Assembly (NCBI GenBank): GCA_003671255.1
Contig: QWPF01000021.1
Location: 1-32,390, forward strand
Direction: 5' to 3'
Length of the DNA stretch: 32,390 nt
From: Planctomycetota bacterium
Lineage (GTDB): Bacteria; Planctomycetota; Planctomycetia; Gemmatales; Gemmataceae
Program-made: the position numbers and the translations under genes
Notes under the pieces: model-generated
What the model was told of the DNA's origin: nothing
The model's input: only the letters and a program-made list of their open reading frames with translations
The model's database searches: none
Shown: positions 15,107-23,426 of the stretch, piece after piece
How the letters are laid out: each line of letters opens with the position of its first letter
Numbering within the stretch: position 1 is the stretch's first letter

Positions 15107-18103
15107 TTACTTTCCAGCTACTTGTAAAAGATAAGCTAATAAGTTCGACATATCTTCTAGCTTTACCTGCATGTCTAAACCTTCGGGCATAAGAGATTTG
15201 GCACTAGCCTGAATCGATTCAATTTGATTTCTAAGGATCGTATCTTCAGCATTTTCGCCACGCTTGAGATTCACAGAAGTCCCGGATTCCGAAGCAAGCA
15301 AACCGCTAAATACCCGCCCCTGCTTTGTTTCGATGGTGTAATTGACATACCTAGGATCAACTTCTCTGCTGGGGTCGAGTATTGCAATGAGCAGGTATTC
15401 GGAATTTTTACCACGAATTGCAGCAAGAAGATCGGGCCCGACCTGGTAACCCATGTCATCAAATTTATGGCAGGTAGCACAGTTTTTCTTAAAAACCTCT
15501 TTACCCTTAATGTGATCGCCCTTCATTTCCAAAACCTTGGCATAGGATTCCACCACCTGCTTACGATTGGTAGAACTGGTTTTAGCAAGTATCGCAACCA
15601 CTTTTTGTTGCAGGGAAACTTGGTTTAATTTTTTAAGCTGATCGATTCTAGATGCTTCAAGATGCGAAGGCTGAATGATCCCTTTCTCCATCCCATTAAT
15701 TATGGCTTCAATACGGTCTTTTCTTGAAAAAAGAGTTTCAACAGCTTCACGCCTTAACGATGGGCTGAAGGAAGGCCAGGCATCAAGAATAATTTTACTC
15801 ACCTCTGTTTTTTTAAATGCAGACAACACCTGTAGAGTGGCTGTTTGAATTGCAGGAGGCGTTTGCGCTTGAAGTAATTCGGGAGCAAGTTGCGAAATAA
15901 CAGCAAATGGCCCCATTGCAAGCAATCGCAATGCAGACAACCTGTTTGCAATCGAAGCATTCGAAAGTCGGGCAGTCATTGCGGCATTATCAAACAACGG
16001 CCTCAAGCCATCGAGAGCCGTTTTCAATTGGGCATCAGGGTTCTCCCAGAGGTCTTCTGCAGAATTTCCAATTGCGACCTGACTTTGGGCAATGCCCTCA
16101 AGGATAGCTGCGCGTAAACCAGATTTAAAGTTTGGCCTTTGCACAAACTTCAACAATTTCGCCATCTCTGCATTTTCCAACCGGGTTGAAGAAACAGCAG
16201 AAAGCCGCGAAAGAAAGGCTTCTTGACCAATATTACCCCCAGCGCCAATTGCTTCATCTTCAAGAAGATCCAAAAGAAGCCTGCCGCCAACTTGAGCCGA
16301 TGAGCTAAGAATCGCAGTTTGCATCCAACGATCTTCGCCATCACTTTTTACAAGCTTTATCAAAGTATCTTTTGATTTTTCAGGGCCAACATTACCCATG
16401 GCAAAAGCGACTTGGCAGCGAACGCGTGCATCTTGATCGCCCACAAGATTTGAAACTGATTTGAACACCGCATCCGATTGACTGATGAATTTATTTGAAA
16501 GCCTTACAGCATGCAACCTGACGCCAGGCGATGAATCTGCAAGCGCTTGAATCACCTGCTTCTCTTGCAGCAACTTTAAACCATCGAGGGTGCAAAGGGC
16601 GTGCATTCTGGCTTGTGGAGATTGACTCTTCAAAGCGAGATCGGCAAGCAAATCTTTAGCACCAACTTGGTTGCGTTCTACAAGTAATTTTTGGGCCATC
16701 ATTCGTCTGGTTTGATTCCCTGACTCTAACTCTGCAACTAAGCCATTGAAATTTGAAGCCTCTGGAAAAGGTTGCGCTTTCTTCATTCCATCTGGAGTGA
16801 TTCTCCAAATACGGCCTTTCCCCTGAGTTTTTAAGGGTAAAACAGCTTTCATATCTTCGGGAAGGGATAGTGGTGTTTCAATTACTTCGCGATAAAAATC
16901 AAGCACCAATATCGAACCATCCAAACAAAGATTCAAATGCACGGGCCTGAACCAGTTATCTGTTGAAGCAAGAAATTCTTTTTCAGGATCACCCCGTCTA
17001 GAAACAAAAGTTACACCTTTAGGTTCTAAAACATCGCGCATGATTGCATTATTCGCAGGTTCACAAATGATAATACTATCTCGGTAAGGGGCCTGTACCG
17101 AATCCGAATCAAGCAATAGTGGGCTGCATGATGAAGTCGAATATCCCCCAGGCACCAGTTCTGTAGCTGGCAACTTCTTAGCTAGTTCGCTTGATTTTCG
17201 CCTGCTGGTGCGTTCCACCCGCCATGCTTCAAATGGACTTATACGAAACACTTTGCAAGCTGCACCATGTTCCGCAATATCCAAAGCCATGCTGCCCACA
17301 GCAAGATAAGGGTTTCTACGAATCTGATCATCAGGCAAAACCATATGCCTAAGATGTTGGCTGTTGGTGGAAGAAAAAAGAGCTCCGAAAGAATCCATGG
17401 TCAAACCATATTGCCCGCCCCCAGTAACAGGATCAAGGCTGTCGGGAATATCAGGCCTGAAGCGAATCCCCCTGCCCCGCAATTCAACCGGAGCCATCTT
17501 GGGGTTTTCCTTGCTGGTAATAGTTCCCCCATTGCTTCCTGCCACTGCATGAATTTGATTATCAAGGCCCCATCTAAAGCTATTCAACATTTGTTGAATA
17601 TTGTAGGTGTGAAACCCAGTGAAAAGAACTTTGGAAAAATCTGCCTTACCATCGTTGTTAGTATCCTCTAGATAAATAAGATCTGGCGCATTTGCGACTA
17701 TAAGGCCTTTTTTCCAAGGAAATAAGCCGATAGGGAAGCGCAAACCCTCTGCGAAAATAGTGCTTGTTTCGTAAAATCCATCTTTGTCTTTATCTTCCAA
17801 CAACTTAATTCGCCCAGAAGAAACATCCCCCGTGCCAACGCCCCCATTTGGATACCCAATCATTTCAGTGACAAACAACCTGCCTTGTTCATCCTCTGCA
17901 AGTGCAACGGGGTCAATGATGGTTGGTTCTGAAGCTGCGAGTTCGATTTTAAACCCGGATGCGAGCTTAAAGGTTTTCTTTTCTTCGGCAGGTGTCAGGG
18001 CTCCCGGATTACTTAAATCCAGAGGTTTAGCATTCTGGCCCATCAAACCAATGGCCCCAAATATTAGCGTCCCAATTGATAAAATAACTGGAGTTAATTT
18101 CAT
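15107..18103 (-). CDS. PVC-type membrane-bound dehydrogenase / HEAT-repeat / cytochrome c protein
   Basis: A 998-residue exported protein of a type almost confined to Planctomycetes and Verrucomicrobia. A signal peptide (LTPVILSIGTLIFGAIGLMG) is followed by a beta-propeller dehydrogenase-like domain (FKIELAASEPTIIDPVALAEDEQGRLFV, then LLEDKDKDGFYE). Next come HEAT-type alpha repeats (~470-800) and a C-terminal cytochrome c domain with one haem site, CATCH at ~875-879. LMPEG near residue 972 is a possible distal Met ligand. The fold suggests periplasmic oxidation of a sugar or alcohol with electrons passed to the haem; the substrate is unknown. The frame extends to a TTG at 18139, but the ATG at 18103 has AGGA upstream and starts the signal peptide directly. 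Divergent from the H4MPT operon, 59 bp away. Confidence 0.92.
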   Translation of the reverse strand: MKLTPVILSIGTLIFGAIGLMGQNAKPLDLSNPGALTPAEEKKTFKLASGFKIELAASEPTIIDPVALAEDEQGRLFVTEMIGYPNGGVGTGDVSSGRIKLLEDKDKDGFYETSTIFAEGLRFPIGLFPWKKGLIVANAPDLIYLEDTNNDGKADFSKVLFTGFHTYNIQQMLNSFRWGLDNQIHAVAGSNGGTITSKENPKMAPVELRGRGIRFRPDIPDSLDPVTGGGQYGLTMDSFGALFSSTNSQHLRHMVLPDDQIRRNPYLAVGSMALDIAEHGAACKVFRISPFEAWRVERTSRRKSSELAKKLPATELVPGGYSTSSCSPLLLDSDSVQAPYRDSIIICEPANNAIMRDVLEPKGVTFVSRRGDPEKEFLASTDNWFRPVHLNLCLDGSILVLDFYREVIETPLSLPEDMKAVLPLKTQGKGRIWRITPDGMKKAQPFPEASNFNGLVAELESGNQTRRMMAQKLLVERNQVGAKDLLADLALKSQSPQARMHALCTLDGLKLLQEKQVIQALADSSPGVRLHAVRLSNKFISQSDAVFKSVSNLVGDQDARVRCQVAFAMGNVGPEKSKDTLIKLVKSDGEDRWMQTAILSSSAQVGGRLLLDLLEDEAIGAGGNIGQEAFLSRLSAVSSTRLENAEMAKLLKFVQRPNFKSGLRAAILEGIAQSQVAIGNSAEDLWENPDAQLKTALDGLRPLFDNAAMTARLSNASIANRLSALRLLAMGPFAVISQLAPELLQAQTPPAIQTATLQVLSAFKKTEVSKIILDAWPSFSPSLRREAVETLFSRKDRIEAIINGMEKGIIQPSHLEASRIDQLKKLNQVSLQQKVVAILAKTSSTNRKQVVESYAKVLEMKGDHIKGKEVFKKNCATCHKFDDMGYQVGPDLLAAIRGKNSEYLLIAILDPSREVDPRYVNYTIETKQGRVFSGLLASESGTSVNLKRGENAEDTILRNQIESIQASAKSLMPEGLDMQVKLEDMSNLLAYLLQVAGK

Positions 18104-18162
18104 GATTGATCCTGTTTTCCAGTAGACTGCTTTAATCAAGTGTTTCCAAAAGGTTCTTAATC

Positions 18163-19353
18163 ATGGCAGGAAGTTTTAATTTACCTCGCGAGAGCGACAA
18201 TGCAACCTTAATATTAATAGGGGCAAGTGTTCGCGCCTTGGCATTTTCGTGTATAAGAGCAGGATATCAACCATGGTGCATCGATCTTTATGCAGATGAA
18301 GACCTCACAAAAAACTGCCCCACCACCCTGATTACAAAATCGTTTCCCGACGAAATCTCGGACTTGATCAAAACTGCCCCGAAAGTGCCCATACTTTATA
18401 CAGGTGGCCTAGAAAACCATTCAGCACTATTGCAATCACTCTCCGCCGAACGAACAGTTCTAGGCATTACTGGGAACACGCTCACCAATCTCAGAAATAC
18501 TCCTGAATTTTATAATCTGCTAAAGTCCAAGCAAATAAATACCCCTACTATTATTACAAGTACCAAGGATTTAAATAAAGAAACCTCATATCTTCGCAAA
18601 CCTAAATACCGTTCTGGGGGGCTTGGAATAAAGCCTTTTGATCCAAGTAAACAAACAATGGTAGATGACGCTGATTTTTACTATCAAGAATTCATAAAAG
18701 GCGAGAGCCGTAGTGCCATCTTTTGCTTTAACGAATCAGGCTTTGAACTTTTAGGAGCTAGCATTCAATCTTCAGGCATACAATCTTTGCACGCAAGTGA
18801 TTTCTTATACTCGGGCAACATGGGGCCAGTAAATCCTTGCGCTTCCGAACTAAAAGACCTTCAAACTATTGGCAAAATAATATCCAGCAATTATCGCCCC
18901 CGTGGCCTACTAGGGATGGACTACATTTTAAATGAATCAAGGGTCTATCCACTGGAGATAAATCCTCGCTATACAGCTTCCATGGAAGTATTGGAATTAG
19001 CTTTAGGGCAAAATTTTATAACTAAACACATGCAAGCTTTTGGTTTCAAAACTATTTGTGAGAACCCTGCCCACACCGAACCCTCGGTGATTGGGAAAGC
19101 CATCTACTATGCTCCACATGATGTTCTGATTTCAGAGGATGTACCTTGGGTTTCAACCGAGGCAAATCCTCGGTTGTTTTCACCTTTTGCAGATATTCCC
19201 AGAGCCAACTCTGCTATTGATAAGGGGTCGCCTGTTGTCACTATTTTCGCTAAAGCAGACTCTTTAACCGAGGTTGAGGTTCAATTAAAAAAACTAACTT
19301 CTCAATTAGACTCACTATTCCATGTTGGCACTTTGCAAAACAACTTGGTTTAA
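18163..19353 (+). CDS. ATP-grasp protein of the H4MPT gene cluster (OrfY-like)
   Basis: A 396-residue ATP-grasp ligase. The N-terminus has a Rossmann-like start (LILIGASVRALAFSCIRAGYQPWCIDLY) as in carbamoyl-phosphate synthase/DUF201-type enzymes. The ATP-binding lysine region is YLRKPKYRSGGLGIKPF, and the metal/ATP site is in LLGMDYILNE and YPLEINPRYTASME. As I recall, methylotroph H4MPT clusters contain an ATP-grasp gene (orfY) just before mch, and this matches in type and position. A ligase step in H4MPT or methylofuran assembly is inferred; the substrate is unknown. It is the first gene of a forward operon; an AAGG lies ~11 bases before its ATG. The gap to mch is 49 bp. Confidence 0.82.
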   Translation: MAGSFNLPRESDNATLILIGASVRALAFSCIRAGYQPWCIDLYADEDLTKNCPTTLITKSFPDEISDLIKTAPKVPILYTGGLENHSALLQSLSAERTVLGITGNTLTNLRNTPEFYNLLKSKQINTPTIITSTKDLNKETSYLRKPKYRSGGLGIKPFDPSKQTMVDDADFYYQEFIKGESRSAIFCFNESGFELLGASIQSSGIQSLHASDFLYSGNMGPVNPCASELKDLQTIGKIISSNYRPRGLLGMDYILNESRVYPLEINPRYTASMEVLELALGQNFITKHMQAFGFKTICENPAHTEPSVIGKAIYYAPHDVLISEDVPWVSTEANPRLFSPFADIPRANSAIDKGSPVVTIFAKADSLTEVEVQLKKLTSQLDSLFHVGTLQNNLV

Positions 19354-19402
19354 TTGTCTGATTAAAGGTATTAGTTTTGATCAACATAAAATCGAGGATC
19401 GC

Positions 19403-20356
19403 ATGACAGTCAATTTAAATCTTAACGCTGGCGCCCTTCGCATTGTAAATCGTGCCCACGCTAGAATAAACGAACTTGGTTTAGAAGTAAGCAAAACAGA
19501 AGCAAATGGAACTTTCCTTGATTTTGGCATCAAAGCAAAAGGTGGAATCCAAGCAGGATTGGAACTAGCACGGGCTTGCATGTCCGGCCTTGCTAAAATT
19601 TCTTTGGCCCCCAGCCATCTAGATTTATGGAAAGGGCCCGCCATCGCTGTTGCCACCGATCACCCCGTTCTTTCATGCCTGGCATCGCAATACGCGGGCT
19701 GGCAAATTGCTGTGGGAAAGTTTTTTGCAATGGGTTCAGGCCCCATGCGCGCCCACTATGGCAGCGAAGATTTATTCAACCATATTCCAGGCAGAGAAAA
19801 ATCTACCCATGTTGTTGGCATCCTCGAAACAAGCAAAGCGCCCGACTCTGCGGTCTTTGATTATTTATCCTCCAAGCTGGAATTGCCTCATGAAAACATC
19901 ACCCTTTTAGGTGCACCAACGGGTAGTATTGCAGGCTCCATTCAGATAGTTGCACGAAGTGTTGAAACAGCAATGCACAAACTTCATGAGTTAAAATTCC
20001 CTATAGATTCGATCAAACAGGGTGCAGGTTGGGCCCCCCTGTCGCCACCTTCCCCGGATTTCACCGAAGCGATTGGCCGCACCAATGATGCAATCCTATA
20101 TGGCGCAGCAGTGCATCTTTGGGTCGATACCGAAGATGATATCATTGCAAGCTTTGGCCCCAAAGTTCCCTCAAACTCCTCTTCGGATCATGGACAACCT
20201 TTCGCTGAAATCTTTCGCAAAGTGAAAGGGGATTTCTACAAAATTGATCCCCTCCTCTTTTCCCCTGCAACTGTCCACTTTTACAATTTGAAAACGGGAA
20301 GATGTTTCCAGTTCGGCAAGTTTGAAACCAACTTGCTTAACAAATCTTGGAACTAA
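19403..20356 (+). CDS. mch: Methenyltetrahydromethanopterin cyclohydrolase
   Basis: A 317-residue cytosolic enzyme that interconverts methenyl-H4MPT and formyl-H4MPT in formaldehyde oxidation or C1 assimilation. Family segments: LNLNAGALRIVNRAHARI near the start, FFAMGSGPMRAHYG, ESSKAP-like ETSKAPDSAV and GAPTGSIAGSIQIVARSVE, with a C-terminal GRTNDAILYGA block. Length equals known archaeal and bacterial Mch. An in-frame start exists at 19322, but GAGG lies five bases before the ATG at 19403, which gives the canonical N-terminus. It is the diagnostic gene of the cluster; fae, fhc and mtd partners are not in this window. Confidence 0.95.
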   Translation: MTVNLNLNAGALRIVNRAHARINELGLEVSKTEANGTFLDFGIKAKGGIQAGLELARACMSGLAKISLAPSHLDLWKGPAIAVATDHPVLSCLASQYAGWQIAVGKFFAMGSGPMRAHYGSEDLFNHIPGREKSTHVVGILETSKAPDSAVFDYLSSKLELPHENITLLGAPTGSIAGSIQIVARSVETAMHKLHELKFPIDSIKQGAGWAPLSPPSPDFTEAIGRTNDAILYGAAVHLWVDTEDDIIASFGPKVPSNSSSDHGQPFAEIFRKVKGDFYKIDPLLFSPATVHFYNLKTGRCFQFGKFETNLLNKSWN

Positions 20357-20383
20357 TTCCACTTTCATTCACGGACATTATTT

Positions 20384-21241
20384 ATGATTTTCAACATCAT
20401 GGGTGGCAAAGAAGGTTGGCATGTCAAAGACTTGCTGCGGGCAGCACAATCCCTTGGGTTTAAAGCCCATGTAACCGACTTCCGCTTAATATCCCACTCT
20501 CTGGCACAGCCTTCAAAACAAGCGTTTGAAGAAGCAGTTTGCACCATCATCCGAACTATGCCGCCGGGTTCTTTGGAACAGGTTGTTTTTAGAATGGATG
20601 TACTGCATGCCCTTCAGCGCCAAGGAAAGAAGGTTTTAAACCCACCCCGGGCGCTCGAATCTGCAGTGGATAAATTTCTTGCAAGCGAACTCCTGCAATC
20701 ACACGGCCTAGATATTCCGCATACTTTTTGCTGTCAAGATTCTGATACCGCAATGGAAGCCTTCGAAAGATTTGGCAAAGATATCGTTGTAAAACCTTTA
20801 TTTGGTGCAGAAGGCAGGGGAATATTACGGATCGAAGATGAGCAACTTGCATGGAGAGTATTCCGAGCGATCGAAAAGATCGGGGGCGTCATTTATCTGC
20901 AACCTTATATCAAACACCCAGGATGGGATCTTCGTATTTTCATTCTCGGTGATAAAGTTCTTGGAGGCATGAAACGAACCGCTCCCCAAGGTGCTTGGAT
21001 GACCAATGTTGCGCAAGGTGGAAAAGGCGAAGCATACAAGCTAAACTCCAATCTTGAAACGATTGGCATTAAAGCTTGTAAAGCAGTGGGTGCTGAAATT
21101 GCAGGCGTTGATTTGATCTTGGATGAGAACGGAAAATGGTTGGTGTTGGAAGTCAATGCTGTTCCAGGATGGAAGGCATTTGCACCAGTAACAGGAATCG
21201 ATATCGCAAGAGAAATTCTTATTTATGCAAATCATTCCTGA
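20384..21241 (+). CDS. RimK-family alpha-L-glutamate ligase (Orf5-like, H4MPT cluster)
   Basis: A 285-residue ATP-grasp ligase of the RimK/MptN group. Landmarks: VVKPLFGAEGRGI (nucleotide-binding), YLQPYIKHPGWDLRIFILGD, MKRTAPQGAWMTNVAQGG (typical RimK glutamate/ATP loop), GVDLILDENGKWLVLEVNAVPGW. Relatives add glutamate to ribosomal protein S6, to tetrahydromethanopterin in archaea (MptN) or to F420. In H4MPT-using bacteria a gene of this type follows mch. I infer glutamylation of H4MPT or of methylofuran, whose polyglutamate tail needs such an enzyme; the sequence cannot decide. The start ATG has no strong SD and is 27 bp after mch, consistent with cotranscription. Confidence 0.87.
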   Translation: MIFNIMGGKEGWHVKDLLRAAQSLGFKAHVTDFRLISHSLAQPSKQAFEEAVCTIIRTMPPGSLEQVVFRMDVLHALQRQGKKVLNPPRALESAVDKFLASELLQSHGLDIPHTFCCQDSDTAMEAFERFGKDIVVKPLFGAEGRGILRIEDEQLAWRVFRAIEKIGGVIYLQPYIKHPGWDLRIFILGDKVLGGMKRTAPQGAWMTNVAQGGKGEAYKLNSNLETIGIKACKAVGAEIAGVDLILDENGKWLVLEVNAVPGWKAFAPVTGIDIAREILIYANHS

Positions 21242-21248
21242 AGAAACC

Positions 21249-22151
21249 ATGCTGGAATTAGAACTCTCGAGGCAAATTCATGCAGCCTGTATATGGGAAT
21301 CAACTGCACGAAAAATCGGGAATGTTCATCCTCTTGGTTCGTTTCCCAATCTTCATTTTACAGATTTTTTGTTAAGTGCCGGAGCCATTGCTCCCATTCT
21401 TTGCAAAACTCGAAAACTGGGTTTGGGCAATGCTATTTTTGAATCAGTCAAAGCAACTAAAACCTCCGTAGGCACCAACACCAACCTAGGAATCATTCTT
21501 TTATTTGCCCCTGTTTCATTCGCAACCAATCCCGCTGAACTTAAAAAAGAAATACAAAAAGCAATTGCAGGGATCTCCATCGATGAAACCAAAATTATTT
21601 ATGATGCAATCCGACTTGCATCCCCGGGCGGCATGGGCAAAGAACCCCAAGCTGATATTAACGATACCCCCACTTGCACCCTTTTAGAAGCCATGCAATT
21701 GGCCCAGGATCGCGACCTCATTGCCAAACAATATGCGGATGGTTATTCTGCAATTTTCAATGATGCAATTCCAACGCTTGGCGGGGCGCTAGAACAACTG
21801 GGTTGCATGGAAGCCGCCATCATTTTTACCCATCTCTATTTGATGGGCAAATATCCCGACTCTCTAATATTGCGCAAATGTGGCCCCAATGACGCCAAAG
21901 AATCTTCTCAAAGGGCAAAAAAAGTATTGGAAAAACAATGGCCATTGAAAGAATCTGGCTGGGCCGAATTCAAAGAACTTGACCGCTGGCTTCGCACGGA
22001 AAACAACAAGAGAAACCCGGGAGCAACCGCTGATTTAATTGCTGTCACCCTTTTTATCGCCCTACGACTTGGGCAAATCTCTCTGCCTTTAACCTTCCCT
22101 TGGTCCGATGGAATTGAAAATGCTTTACGAAGATCTGCGCCAGACTTTTAA
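21249..22151 (+). CDS. CitG-like triphosphoribosyl-dephospho-CoA synthase family protein (Orf7-like)
   Basis: A 300-residue all-helical protein of the CitG/MdcB superfamily. The signature region is ACIWESTARKIGNVHPLGSFPNLHFTDFLLSA, corresponding to the KPGNV..H.D.F motif. Further conserved pieces are GTNTNLGIILLFAP, RLASPGGMGK and PTCTLLEAM...RDLIAKQYADGY. CitG transfers a triphosphoribosyl group in citrate-lyase cofactor synthesis, but no citrate or malonate lyase gene is here; the mch neighbourhood suggests a ribosyl-phosphate transfer in H4MPT side-chain formation (inference). Start uncertain: ATG 21249 lies 8 bp after the previous stop with GAAG upstream; ATG 21225 would overlap the RimK-like gene by 17 bp. 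Confidence 0.82.
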   Translation: MLELELSRQIHAACIWESTARKIGNVHPLGSFPNLHFTDFLLSAGAIAPILCKTRKLGLGNAIFESVKATKTSVGTNTNLGIILLFAPVSFATNPAELKKEIQKAIAGISIDETKIIYDAIRLASPGGMGKEPQADINDTPTCTLLEAMQLAQDRDLIAKQYADGYSAIFNDAIPTLGGALEQLGCMEAAIIFTHLYLMGKYPDSLILRKCGPNDAKESSQRAKKVLEKQWPLKESGWAEFKELDRWLRTENNKRNPGATADLIAVTLFIALRLGQISLPLTFPWSDGIENALRRSAPDF

Positions 22152-22207
22152 TTATTCATAAAATACCTCCTCAACAAGGTGCACTCATTCATTGACGGGA
22201 AAACGGC

Positions 22208-22699
22208 ATGGCAAATGAAAAATACAAGATCACTGTAACCAAAGATCATCTGGTTTTCTGTTCTGGGCATTTCATCAGCTATGAAAACAGCAAATGCGAA
22301 AGAATTCATGGGCATAACTATCGAGCCAAGATTGAAATCGAAGGAAAACTCGACGAAAACCATTATGTTTTTGACTTTATCGCTCTAAAACACCGAACCA
22401 AAGAAATCACCGATCTACTTGATCATCGCATGATGCTTGCAAAAAATAACGCGTTCATAGAAGTTCGAGAAGAAGGCAACCGGGTTTGTGTGAAGCATAA
22501 AGAAAAGGAATGGATTTTTCCAGCAGAAGACTGTGTGATTTTGCCCATATCAAACACCACTGCAGAGCAGTTGGCGCTCTACATTGGAAAAAGCCTGCTT
22601 GAAAGCTTGAAGAAGCAGCACAATTATACGCCTGATATTTTAAGGGTTGAGGTCGAAGAAAGTTTTGGCCAATCTGCAACCTGCGAACTACAAAGCTGA
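22208..22699 (+). CDS. 6-pyruvoyl/6-carboxytetrahydropterin synthase family protein (COG0720)
   Basis: A 163-residue T-fold enzyme acting on dihydroneopterin triphosphate-type pterins. The zinc ligands are H21 (in FCSGHF) and H34, H36 in CERIHGHNY; the catalytic cysteine is C30. The motif C30-E31-x-x-HGH carries both the Cys of PTPS/QueD enzymes and a Glu next to it, as I recall for the dual PTPS-I/III subgroup that can make 6-hydroxymethyl-dihydropterin. With mch upstream, a role in making the pterin part of H4MPT, in place of an MptD-type aldolase, is a reasonable inference; queuosine synthesis is the alternative. LLDHRMML and the C-terminal VEVEESFGQSATC complete the family pattern. A GGGA sits ~8 nt before the ATG. 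Its end overlaps the convergent HisA-like gene by 12 bp. Confidence 0.88.
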   Translation: MANEKYKITVTKDHLVFCSGHFISYENSKCERIHGHNYRAKIEIEGKLDENHYVFDFIALKHRTKEITDLLDHRMMLAKNNAFIEVREEGNRVCVKHKEKEWIFPAEDCVILPISNTTAEQLALYIGKSLLESLKKQHNYTPDILRVEVEESFGQSATCELQS

Positions 22700-23422
22700 T
22701 ATTAACTTTAATGTTTCTCTATCAAAAGTTCCATCGTGCAACGCACTAGAAACGACCACGGCGTTCGCACCAGAAGTTTTCAAGCTTGTCACATCTTGAA
22801 AACTTCCAATCCCACCACCCGCCATGATGAAAATTTCTTCTGATTGGCCCCTCGCTTTAGCAACCAAGCTATCAGTAAAAGTGCCTCTTCCTGTACCAAC
22901 TTTTGCCAAATCCAGAATAAAAAGATGATCAACGCCTGCATTTATGGCTTCCATCATAATGGATTGGGGTGATTTTAAAACCAGTTCCTCTCGGGTGGTA
23001 AAAGGTACACCCTCTTTCATGTCCAATGAAAAAACCAAGCGACTGCCTAGCATTTGGGCTGCGAATTTTAATTCTCTAATGCTTTCAATAGTTTCCAATC
23101 CTGCAACCACTTTAAAAACATTTAGGCTCATCAAATATTGAAGATCCGCACAATTCTTGGAACCAGCATCCAAGTAAATTTTAATGCCTTCTTTCACCAA
23201 CGAAGAATAAAGGCGCTCATTCTTTTGCCCGGCTAAAATCGCATCTAAATCTGCGATATAAAAGTCGGTGATGCCTAAAGCCTCTCGCATTTCCATAATT
23301 AATTCAAACGGAGCAATGGCTTTTGTAACCTTTGAAATCAAAGGCTTGTATGATTCGCGAATGCCCGATAATCCCCTGACAACCTGACCATTGAGAATAT
23401 CGATAGCAGCAATCACACGCAT
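22688..23422 (-). CDS. HisA-like TIM-barrel protein (COG1411-type), probably H4MPT/C1-cluster associated
   Basis: A 244-residue (beta/alpha)8 protein. HisA-like features: AAIDILNGQVVRG with the catalytic Asp8, FSLDMKEG with Asp134, FILDLAKVGTGRG, and the C-terminal phosphate motif AGGGIGSFQDV at 201-211. The first phosphate motif of true HisA (GGGIRS) is replaced by DAGSKN at 85-90, so it is unlikely to isomerise ProFAR with its two phosphates. Homologues of this HisA-related type occur in methanogens and in methylotroph H4MPT clusters, where their reaction is not known to me. Here it is on the opposite strand, converging on the PTPS gene, with its ATG four bases after the RluA-type gene's stop, so it is cotranscribed with that gene. 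Confidence 0.82.
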   Translation of the reverse strand: MRVIAAIDILNGQVVRGLSGIRESYKPLISKVTKAIAPFELIMEMREALGITDFYIADLDAILAGQKNERLYSSLVKEGIKIYLDAGSKNCADLQYLMSLNVFKVVAGLETIESIRELKFAAQMLGSRLVFSLDMKEGVPFTTREELVLKSPQSIMMEAINAGVDHLFILDLAKVGTGRGTFTDSLVAKARGQSEEIFIMAGGGIGSFQDVTSLKTSGANAVVVSSALHDGTFDRETLKLISAL

Positions 23423-23426
23423 GGCA

